Of a DNA stretch of 6,723 bases, positions 1-5,591 are shown piece after piece (position 1 is the stretch's first letter; the number at the start of each line of letters is the position of its first letter). The position numbers were made by a program, and so were the translations under genes. This DNA is from Methanobacteriota archaeon (GTDB lineage: Archaea > Thermoplasmatota > Thermoplasmata > RBG-16-68-12). Location: contig VBME01000102.1 in NCBI GenBank assembly GCA_005878995.1, positions 1 through 6,723 of the forward strand, read 5' to 3'. The notes beneath the pieces were generated by a model. It did no database searches. It saw only the letters and a program-made list of their open reading frames with translations, and was not told the DNA's origin.

Positions 1-360
1 GAGGTGGGCGAGGCCCACCAGCTGTTCCAGCGGTCGATGCGCGCGATCCGCCGCACGGTCGGGGAGCGGGAGGTCGTCGGCCTGGTGACGAACGCGGGCC
101 TGGCGAAGCTCCACCGCCGCAAGTCGATCCGACGCCAGCTGTACGAAGGCGCGGACCGCGTGATCCGGATTGCGCACGGGAAGGGCGGCGTCCTCATCCA
201 CCGGCTCGACACGGGGACGTCGGAATGGTATGCGGCCGTGCCGCCCGACCAGACGACGATGGATGACTTCGCATCCGAGGTGCCGAGAATCCCCGCCCTC
301 GCGGTCGCGGGCACCGCCCGGGAAATCCGGATGACGGAACACCTGCGGCTCGGGTGGTAA
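1..360 (+). CDS. C-terminal part of a probable RecA/Rad55-like ATPase (5' end outside window)
   Basis: The frame is open from the first base and ends at TAA 358-360, so this is the 3' part of a longer gene; the GTG at 4-6 is only the first possible start inside the window. The visible 119 residues contain a hydrophobic strand with an Asn (VVGLVTNAGLAKL), then basic residues and LYEGADRVIRI, then a beta-rich segment ending near QTTMDDF. By recollection this layout matches the C-terminal half of archaeal RecA-superfamily (RadA/Rad55-like) ATPases, where a target-loop strand is followed by a check that the bound element is active. The Walker A and B motifs would lie upstream and cannot be seen, so the family call is tentative. 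The gene converges on the LysE-type gene with only two bases between stop codons. If the call is right, it is a recombination or repair ATPase about 2.9 kb upstream of the polymerase homologue. Some other P-loop or regulatory protein remains possible. Confidence 0.5.
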   Translation, partial: EVGEAHQLFQRSMRAIRRTVGEREVVGLVTNAGLAKLHRRKSIRRQLYEGADRVIRIAHGKGGVLIHRLDTGTSEWYAAVPPDQTTMDDFASEVPRIPALAVAGTAREIRMTEHLRLGW

Positions 361-362
361 CG

Positions 363-992
363 TCAGAGGAGAGCCGTCACCGCGGACCACACGAGCCAGG
401 CGGCGAAGGCGACCAAGCATACGATGGAGAAGAGGAGCATCGCGTGGTACGTGCGCCGGATGCGGCGCTGGGCCTCGCGGACCGCCAGCGGGAATGCCGT
501 GATCCACAGGAGGATGCCGGCGTAGAACCCGACGAGGACCGCGGCGCCGAGCTGATCGATGAGGACGAGGCCGGCCGTGAGCCACCAAAGGATCGGGTAG
601 GGGCTCGTGATGTTCACGGACAGCCCGATCGCGTACGACTTCGCCTCCGCCTCGGCCCGCGGCGCGAGGATCTCTTCCGGGCGCCGCAACGCGCGGACGC
701 CGGTCCAGGCGAAGTACGCCATCACCGCCGCGCCCACGAGGGAGATGTACGGGAGCCACGTGGCGATGCTTCCCAGTAGGGAGTGGGCCATCACGGAGAG
801 CGTGAGGAAGACCGTGTCGGCGGTCGTCGCCCCCGCTCCGACGAGGAACCCGGCCCTCCAGGACCGCGTGACCGTCCGCGACGCGATAATCGCATTCACC
901 GGACCCGGCGGGGCCGCAAGGGACAAGCCAATCGCGATCCCGACCGCAGCGACGAACAGGAGTTCGAGGACCACAGGACGCCAAACATCCAA
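363..992 (-). CDS. LysE/RhtB-family membrane exporter
   Basis: This 209-residue protein is very hydrophobic, with about six membrane segments (roughly residues 8-28, 48-70, 78-101, 118-140, 145-170 and 183-207), the usual size and topology of LysE/RhtB exporters. The family signature AAPPGPVNA is at residues 26-34 in the first helix. NITSPYPILWW at 127-137 corresponds to the conserved N-P-x-x-x-x-F/W-W segment of the fourth helix. Known members export amino acids or related small metabolites using the ion gradient; the substrate cannot be read here. The frame starts with TTG at 992. A GTG six codons further in (972-974) would give an N-terminus closer to the family norm, so the start is uncertain. 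Stop TGA is at 363-365. The gene is divergent from the TIM-barrel gene and may share its TATA box. Confidence 0.85.
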   Translation of the reverse strand: MDVWRPVVLELLFVAAVGIAIGLSLAAPPGPVNAIIASRTVTRSWRAGFLVGAGATTADTVFLTLSVMAHSLLGSIATWLPYISLVGAAVMAYFAWTGVRALRRPEEILAPRAEAEAKSYAIGLSVNITSPYPILWWLTAGLVLIDQLGAAVLVGFYAGILLWITAFPLAVREAQRRIRRTYHAMLLFSIVCLVAFAAWLVWSAVTALL

Positions 993-1014
993 TCCCGTTT
1001 CAAACCGCCGGGAA

Positions 1015-1024
1015 GCCTTATAGG
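1015..1024. promoter_or_regulatory. Divergent TATA-like box, GCCTTATAGG
   Basis: The only AT-rich core in this 53-base intergenic region is CTTATAG, whose complement CTATAAG is also TATA-like. Its centre is about 25 bases before GTG 1046 (plus) and about 28 bases before TTG 992 (minus), close to the archaeal TATA-to-start distance. No Shine-Dalgarno sequence precedes GTG 1046, which fits a leaderless transcript. The same GCCTTAT string sits 30 bases before the ATG at 2433. Use in the minus direction is less certain because the spacing is slightly long. Confidence 0.55.
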
Positions 1025-1045
1025 GACCGTCTCTTTCGCGCGGCC

Positions 1046-1783
1046 GTGCGCATCGGGGGCTCGACGTACAGCCGGGAGCCGTTCGCGAAGCAAGTCGCGG
1101 AGCTGCGGGAATCCGGGTTCGACTACGCGGAGCTCGATCTGACGTGGGTGGCGCTCGAGCCCGCCGCGCTGCAAGACCAAGCGGAAGACCTCGCGGAGAA
1201 GATCCCCCTGGAGACGGCCCACCTCCCGCCGTCCCACTTCCACCAGGCCGACCTCGCGAGGTTCGTCGGGTTCATCGACGCGCTCGCGCCGATCGGGACG
1301 CGGGTCTTCAACGCCCACTTCATGGAGGCCCGTTCCGCGCCGCGCACCTCCCCGGAGGCGAAGACCTCGTGGTTGGCGGACCTCGTCAAAGCCGCGACGG
1401 ACCGCGGCGTCGTCGTCGCGGTCGAGAACGTCGACGAGCCGCCGGAGGTGCTGCGGAAGGTCCTCGACGCGGTGCCGGACCTGCGGTACTGCCTCGACGT
1501 CGGGCACGCCCATCTCGACGCGCGCACGGACGGTGCGAGGACGTACCTTGCAGCGCTCGGTGACCGTCTCGGCCTCGCGCACGTGCACGACAACCACGGA
1601 GGCCATGGCGAGATCGGTGACGAGCACTTGCCCTTCGGGAAAGGCACGATCGACCTGGAGCGAGATATCAAGGCACTGAAGGCTCGAGGTTACGACGGCC
1701 CCGCCACGCTGGAAATCTTCAAAGGAATCCCGGACGACCGGCGCGCGTGTCTGCGGAAGATGCGACGCTGGACGAAGGAATAG
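1046..1783 (+). CDS. TIM-barrel sugar phosphate isomerase/epimerase-like protein
   Basis: This 245-residue protein belongs by pattern to the xylose isomerase-like / AP endonuclease 2 TIM-barrel superfamily. Visible barrel strands carry the expected metal-site residues: Glu127 in VVVAVENVD, Asp151 and His154 in YCLDVGHAHL, His181 in AHVHDNHGG, and Glu223 in TLEIFKG. A DEHLPFGKGTID segment (192-203) matches the loop that closes the sugar site in isomerase/epimerase members. Such enzymes usually use a divalent metal to isomerise or epimerise a sugar, inositol or sugar phosphate; some relatives are endonuclease IV. The short length and lack of the full endonuclease IV ligand set favour a small-molecule enzyme. 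The start is GTG 1046, about 25 bases after a TATA-like box and without a Shine-Dalgarno site, so probably leaderless. The nucleotidyltransferase gene begins eight bases after its TAG. The substrate is unknown. Confidence 0.82.
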   Translation: MRIGGSTYSREPFAKQVAELRESGFDYAELDLTWVALEPAALQDQAEDLAEKIPLETAHLPPSHFHQADLARFVGFIDALAPIGTRVFNAHFMEARSAPRTSPEAKTSWLADLVKAATDRGVVVAVENVDEPPEVLRKVLDAVPDLRYCLDVGHAHLDARTDGARTYLAALGDRLGLAHVHDNHGGHGEIGDEHLPFGKGTIDLERDIKALKARGYDGPATLEIFKGIPDDRRACLRKMRRWTKE

Positions 1784-1791
1784 CCGGGACC

Positions 1792-2361
1792 ATGCCGGCG
1801 TTCGGACCCGTCCCGCAGGTTGCCGGTCTGATGCGAGGTTTCCCGCACCCCTGGTACATCGCCGGGGGATGGGCAGTCGACCTCTACCTCGGGCGCGAGA
1901 CGCGGGAGCACGACGACATCGACGTGGTGATCCTTCGAAAGGACCAGTTCGAACTCCAAAGGTATCTCACCGACTGGGCATTCGTGAAGGTCGTGGACGG
2001 ACAGCGGCTCCCGTGGACCGATAGAGAGCGGCTCGATCTCCCGGTTCACGAGGTCCACGCGACGTCAAGGAACCGAGCCCGGATCGAGTTCCTACTCAAC
2101 GAGTCGTCCGGCGGAACGTGGCAATTCCGGAGGAACCTGGCTGTCACGCGGCAACTCAATCACATCGGGGCACAGACCTCCACCGGCGTTCCGTTCCTCG
2201 CACCCGAGATTGTCTTGTTGTTCAAGGCGAAATCCCCCGAGGCCAAGGACGCGCACGATTTCGATTTCGTCCATCCCCGATTGGAGAACGAGCCGCGCCG
2301 CTGGCTGAAGGATGCGTTGGAGACGTGCCACCCGGGACATCCGTGGACCGCCCGGCTCTGA
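1792..2361 (+). CDS. ANT(2'')-like nucleotidyltransferase family protein
   Basis: From ATG 1792 the product has 189 residues. GGWAVDLYLGRETREHDDID (residues 25-44) is the nucleotidyltransferase signature: the GG-W motif, then Arg38 and His40 and the Asp42/Asp44 pair that would bind metal. Later, GTWQFRR (108-114), LAPEIVLLFKAK (136-147) with KDAHDF (152-157), and WLKDALETCHPGHPW (171-185) follow the order typical of the aminoglycoside 2''-adenylyltransferase-like family (Pfam Aminoglyc_resit). Known relatives transfer AMP to aminoglycosides, but most chromosomal members have no known substrate, so drug resistance should not be assumed. The frame extends upstream to GTG 1747, but that start would overlap the TIM-barrel gene by 37 bases and add no conserved sequence. 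ATG 1792 lies 11 bases after AAGGAA (1775-1780), a possible weak ribosome site. It is probably co-transcribed with the TIM-barrel gene. Confidence 0.8.
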   Translation: MPAFGPVPQVAGLMRGFPHPWYIAGGWAVDLYLGRETREHDDIDVVILRKDQFELQRYLTDWAFVKVVDGQRLPWTDRERLDLPVHEVHATSRNRARIEFLLNESSGGTWQFRRNLAVTRQLNHIGAQTSTGVPFLAPEIVLLFKAKSPEAKDAHDFDFVHPRLENEPRRWLKDALETCHPGHPWTARL

Positions 2362-2372
2362 GCCACCGGCAT

Positions 2373-2400
2373 GCACTTTCACCGACCCCTCCCCCGCATC
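2373..2400 (+). repeat. Direct repeat copy 1 (pairs with 3161-3188)
   Basis: This copy begins GCACTTTCACCGACC and is followed by a C-rich tract. It matches 3161-3188 at 24 of 28 bases without gaps; the first 15 are identical. It lies between the nucleotidyltransferase stop and the TATA-like box of the DUF8156-like gene, ending 32 bases before ATG 2433. Being non-coding and just upstream of a promoter, it could be an operator or activator site; chance or duplication is possible. Confidence 0.5.
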
Positions 2401-2402
2401 CC

Positions 2403-2410
2403 GCCTTATC
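2403..2410 (+). promoter_or_regulatory. TATA-like box GCCTTATC of the DUF8156-GNAT-polB operon
   Basis: GCCTTAT at 2403-2409 repeats the box at 1015-1021, and its distance to the start codon (30 bases to ATG 2433) is almost the same as there (31 bases to GTG 1046). No Shine-Dalgarno sequence is present between box and ATG, so a leaderless transcript is likely. It would drive the three overlapping genes downstream. Confidence 0.55.
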
Positions 2411-2432
2411 CTTCGACTCCGATCATCATGGA

Positions 2433-2711
2433 ATGGGCCGCACGATCCCGACGTATCGGCTGCACCTCGAGTCGATCCTGAACGACTGGATGGACTATCG
2501 ACGCGCGCTGCGGGAGAAAGACCGCGAGGTGTTCGATCGGCTCCTGAGCAAATCGAGGCAGCATTCGAGCGCCGCGAGTTATTGCGCCCACCTCGACCCG
2601 TCGATCCTGGCCCTCCTCTCGATCCTCCTGGAGATGGAACGGGACATCGAGGCGCTGAAACGGGAACGTTCTTCGGCCGCGGGCGATACCGGGCCCCGTG
2701 CGGATTCGTGA
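2433..2711 (+). CDS. Small conserved archaeal protein, DUF8156-like
   Basis: This 92-residue soluble protein has the pattern I associate with DUF8156 proteins of haloarchaea and other Euryarchaeota. MGRTIPTYR begins at residue 1, LNDWMDYRRALR is at 16-27, FDRLLSKSRQHSSAASY is at 34-50 and LDPSILALLSILLEMER is at 54-70, followed by a charged, probably disordered tail. It is predicted to be mostly helical, with no membrane segment and no visible enzyme motif; its function is unknown to me. ATG 2433 is chosen because the conserved MGRT-PTYR begins exactly there and a TATA-like box lies 30 bases upstream; the frame is open further upstream but overlaps the nucleotidyltransferase gene and shows no conservation. 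The GNAT gene overlaps its end by 14 bases, so the two are likely translationally coupled. Its position at the head of a run ending in the polymerase suggests a partner or accessory role in DNA metabolism. Confidence 0.75.
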   Translation: MGRTIPTYRLHLESILNDWMDYRRALREKDREVFDRLLSKSRQHSSAASYCAHLDPSILALLSILLEMERDIEALKRERSSAAGDTGPRADS

Positions 2712-3216
2712 GGCGACCGTCGCCGACCGCGCGGCCATCGTGAGGATCGCTCGGGCTTCCTTCGATCGTCTGTACGCGTTCTTCGCGGTCCGTGGGACGC
2801 GCCACGCCTGGCCGTTCCTCGTGGCCGAGGATGGATCATCGATCGAGGGTTTCCTCGAAGGGATTCTCTTCCGCGGCGCGCCGCCGATCGGGTACGTGTA
2901 CTTCGTCGCCGTCGACCCGCGGGCGCGCGGACTCGGCATGGGACGGGCGCTCGTTCAGGAATCGCTCCGGCTCTTCCGGTCTCGCGGCGCCGACCGGGTG
3001 TTTGCGGCCGTGACGAGAGACAACGACCCGTCGATGCACCTGTTCGAGTCCCTCGGGTTCGAGCGAGTCGCCCGCCGGGTCCTGTGGCGGTGGTACCGCT
3101 GGCGTGGGCTGTCCGTCCAGATGCGGATGCTCTTGGCTCCCCATGAGGTCCTCCTCCTGCGCACTTTCACCGACCTCCCTCCCGCGTCACCTCAAGAGGT
3201 CTCCCGGGCCTCTTGA
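2698..3216 (+). CDS. GNAT-family N-acetyltransferase
   Basis: The 172-residue protein starts MRIREATVADRAAIVRIA, the usual first strand and helix of GNAT enzymes. The acetyl-CoA loop is clear at VAVDPRARGLGMGRALV (residues 71-87), matching the R/Q-x-x-G-x-G/A signature. NDPSMHLFESLGF at 109-121 is the typical following helix and the ESLGF element. GNAT enzymes move an acetyl group from acetyl-CoA to an amine on a small molecule, peptide or protein; the acceptor cannot be told. GTG 2698 fits the family's start and overlaps the DUF8156-like gene by 14 bases. The core fold should end near residue 147, leaving about 25 extra residues (LLLRTFTDLPP and beyond); the bases for this tail contain the second repeat copy and a possible ribosome site for the polymerase gene. 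The stop TGA overlaps the polymerase TTG start. Confidence 0.87.
   Translation: MRIREATVADRAAIVRIARASFDRLYAFFAVRGTRHAWPFLVAEDGSSIEGFLEGILFRGAPPIGYVYFVAVDPRARGLGMGRALVQESLRLFRSRGADRVFAAVTRDNDPSMHLFESLGFERVARRVLWRWYRWRGLSVQMRMLLAPHEVLLLRTFTDLPPASPQEVSRAS
3161..3188 (+). repeat. Direct repeat copy 2 (pairs with 2373-2400)
   Basis: This copy lies inside the 3' end of the GNAT gene and ends 24 bases before the TTG start of the polymerase homologue. It agrees with 2373-2400 at 24 of 28 bases, with mismatches only at repeat positions 16, 18, 20 and 26. The two copies are both a short way upstream of genes that I infer to belong together, which suggests a regulatory use, but being within coding sequence it may also be constrained by protein. 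Confidence 0.5.
3194..3200 (+). promoter_or_regulatory. Possible ribosome binding site AAGAGGT for the polymerase gene
   Basis: AAGAGGT resembles the complement of the archaeal 16S rRNA 3' end. Its last base is 12 bases before TTG 3213, slightly longer than usual. It supports the unusual TTG start, which overlaps the GNAT stop as TTGA, so coupling to GNAT translation is also plausible. Confidence 0.35.
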
Positions 3217-5591
3217 TCGGCGGGGGAGTCCGCCTGCACGGCTGGATCATCGACGCGTATGGCGACTACGACCGCGACTCGATGGTCCTCTGGCTCTGGA
3301 ACGAGCGGGGCGCGCACCGGATCGAGGATCCGCGGGTCGTGCCGACGTTCTTCTTGCATGCACCCGCGTCTGACCTCCCTGCGATCCGCCGGCGAATCGA
3401 AATCCTCGATGGCGTGAAGGAAGTGAGAGAGGTCTCGAGGCGCATCGCCCTCGAGGACGACGAGCCGAAACCCGTCCTGGAGATCGTGCCGCGGCATTAC
3501 CGCGATATCCGCAATCTCGCGCACATCCTCGACTCGAACGGCGGGTACGTCGACCATCGGCTGTTCAACGTGGACCTGCGCTTCAGCCAGCGATATGCGA
3601 TCGAGCACGACATCTTCCCGATGGGGCTCGTGCATTACGCGAACGGCGTGTGGCGGGCGGAAGAGGAGCACTTCGCCCTCGACTATCCTTTGCCGGCGCT
3701 GCGGAAATCCCTCCTCGACCTCCATGTCGACAACCCGGCAGGCATCCCGCGGATGCAGGACAAGCTCCTCGGGGCCCGCGTCGACGAGGTCGAGATCGAC
3801 GGGGACGAGGAGACGATCCTGAAGGGGATCGACGCGGTCGTGCGGTCGAAGGACCCGGACGTCCTCATGACGGACGGCGGCGACGCGTTCCTGATGCCGT
3901 ACCTCGCCGCGAAGGCCTCTGAACTCGGGGTGAGTCTGCGACTGGGCCGGGACCCCGATCATTTCGCGGGGGTGAAACCGAAGTCCTACTTCACGTACGG
4001 GAAGATCGTCTACAAACCGGGCCAGTACATCCTGCGCGGTCGGCTGCATCTGGACCGCGGGCACTTCGCGTTTCGCGAAAGCGATTTCGCGGGCCTCGCG
4101 GAACTCTCGCGGCTGTCGACGCTGACGCCGCAGGAACAAGCGCGACTCACGCCGGGCACCGCGTTCTCTGCGATGCAGGTGAACCAGGCGTACCACGACG
4201 GCTGTCTCGTGGTGTGGAAGAAGAATCGGCCCGAGGATTTCAAGGACGCCGAGAATCTCCTACGGGGCGACCGCGGCGGCTTCACGTTCGAACCGGAAGT
4301 CGGGGTGCACGAAGGCCTCTACGAACTCGATTTCTCGTCCCTGTATCCGAGCATCATGGTGAAGTACAACATCTCCGCGGAGACGCTCGACTGTGCCTGC
4401 TGCACCACCGATGGCCTGCCTGTTCCCGAGTTACGATACCATCTGTGCACGCGACGGGTCGGGATCGTCGGCCGCGTGCTGAAGCCGCTCATCGAGCGGC
4501 GGCGATACTACAAGAAGATGAAGAAAGAGCCGGGCCCGCTCCAAGATGTATACACGGGCCGCGACACGATTCTCAAGTGGACCCTAGTGACAGCATTCGG
4601 CTATCAGGGATATTCGAATGCCCGCTTCGGCCGCATCGAGTGCCACGAGGCGATTAACGCGTTCGCGCGGAACATCCTCGTCCGCACGATGGAGATCGCA
4701 GAATCCCACGGCTACGAAGTCGTCCATGGCATCGTCGATTCCGTCTGGTTGCGGGCCAAGCCCGGCGCAGATTCAATCGAGAAGGTCCGCGAGCATATCG
4801 CCGGATCCATCGGCCTCCCAATCGAGCTCGAAGGCCACTACAAATGGATCGTGTTCCTCCCATGCAAGACAACGGGTGTCGGCGCGCTGAACCGCTACTA
4901 TGGCCTCTTCCAGGACGACGAGTTCAAGCTGCGCGGGATCGAGCTCCGCAAGCACGACACCCCGGAGTTCATCAACATCTGCCAGGAGGCGATGCTCGGA
5001 GAGCTCAGCCTCGCATCGACCGCGGCGGAGTTCCGGGAGCGCATCCCGAAGGCCGTCGACATCCTGCGGTGGACCGCGAAGTGCGTCCTCGACCGCGCGA
5101 TCCCGGTCCACCAGTTCATCCTCACGAAGAGCGTCTCGCGCGCCCTCCCGGAGTACGTCGTCCTCACCGCCACCGCGGCGGCCCTGAAGCAGATGGAGAA
5201 ACGTGGCTTCGCGGTCGAGCCGGGCGAGTCCGTGCGGTACGTCCTCTTGGACGCCCGCGCCCGCGATTCCGAGCGGAAGGTCCGCGTCGCGGAGTTCCTC
5301 CAAGGAGATGAGGAGCCGGACGCGTGGGAGTACATCCGCCTCCTGTGCCGGTCCGGACAGACGCTCCTCGCGCCGTTCGGGTACACGGAGGAGAAGCTGG
5401 CCCGGATGTGCGAGGACCTCTCCGATGTATCAATCGCGAACATGCCGGAGCAAGCGATCACGATCCAAGAGGATTACAAGTCAATCGGAGAGAGCCGCAG
5501 CCGAGCCCGCGGTGGCGTCGGATACAAGAAACCGTGGCAGGTCATCGACGGCGACGGGGAGACCTTCGGCGGATTGCCGGACGAGGCCTAG
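3213..5591 (+). CDS. Family B DNA polymerase homologue with degraded active sites (PolB2-like)
   Basis: This 792-residue protein keeps the layout of archaeal family B polymerases: N-terminal domain, exonuclease-like domain (about 160-285), palm and fingers (365-515), thumb. Exo I is DLH (169-171) instead of D-x-E, and Exo II has Leu227 where FD's Asp belongs. Motif A, DFSSLYPSI (373-381), is intact. Motif B keeps Lys455 and Gly463 but replaces N-S-x-Y by Val459, Thr460 and Phe462. Motif C reads HGIVDS (505-510), so the first Asp of Y-G-D-T-D-S is Ile507 while Asp509 remains. The later K-x-R-G-x-E motif is present (572-577). Such changes define a known family of apparently inactivated archaeal PolB proteins, thought to act non-catalytically in replication or repair. 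Cys394, Cys396, Cys397 and Cys412 could bind zinc. TTG 3213 is chosen because family-like sequence begins within about ten residues; the next ATG, codon 24, would remove it. Confidence 0.9.
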   Translation: MIGGGVRLHGWIIDAYGDYDRDSMVLWLWNERGAHRIEDPRVVPTFFLHAPASDLPAIRRRIEILDGVKEVREVSRRIALEDDEPKPVLEIVPRHYRDIRNLAHILDSNGGYVDHRLFNVDLRFSQRYAIEHDIFPMGLVHYANGVWRAEEEHFALDYPLPALRKSLLDLHVDNPAGIPRMQDKLLGARVDEVEIDGDEETILKGIDAVVRSKDPDVLMTDGGDAFLMPYLAAKASELGVSLRLGRDPDHFAGVKPKSYFTYGKIVYKPGQYILRGRLHLDRGHFAFRESDFAGLAELSRLSTLTPQEQARLTPGTAFSAMQVNQAYHDGCLVVWKKNRPEDFKDAENLLRGDRGGFTFEPEVGVHEGLYELDFSSLYPSIMVKYNISAETLDCACCTTDGLPVPELRYHLCTRRVGIVGRVLKPLIERRRYYKKMKKEPGPLQDVYTGRDTILKWTLVTAFGYQGYSNARFGRIECHEAINAFARNILVRTMEIAESHGYEVVHGIVDSVWLRAKPGADSIEKVREHIAGSIGLPIELEGHYKWIVFLPCKTTGVGALNRYYGLFQDDEFKLRGIELRKHDTPEFINICQEAMLGELSLASTAAEFRERIPKAVDILRWTAKCVLDRAIPVHQFILTKSVSRALPEYVVLTATAAALKQMEKRGFAVEPGESVRYVLLDARARDSERKVRVAEFLQGDEEPDAWEYIRLLCRSGQTLLAPFGYTEEKLARMCEDLSDVSIANMPEQAITIQEDYKSIGESRSRARGGVGYKKPWQVIDGDGETFGGLPDEA

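Noticed and set aside
997..1005. GTTTCAAAC short palindrome in the divergent promoter region
   Set aside because: It is only four base pairs per arm with no extension, so not strong enough for its own feature.
354..1023. Plus-strand open frames opposite the LysE-type gene
   Set aside because: The protein sequences are low-complexity and charged, while the minus strand gives a convincing six-helix exporter.
896..1627. Minus-strand open frame of 243 codons opposite the TIM-barrel gene
   Set aside because: Composition is Arg/Val/Glu-rich without motifs, and the plus strand carries a clear TIM-barrel protein.
1747..1791. Upstream GTG start for the nucleotidyltransferase
   Set aside because: It would overlap the TIM-barrel gene by 37 bases and adds residues without family similarity; ATG 1792 fits better.
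3192..4196. Long minus-strand open frame of 334 codons opposite the PolB gene
   Set aside because: It is rich in Arg, Val, Asp and Glu with no recognisable domain and lies wholly opposite a strongly supported gene; high GC produces such antisense frames.
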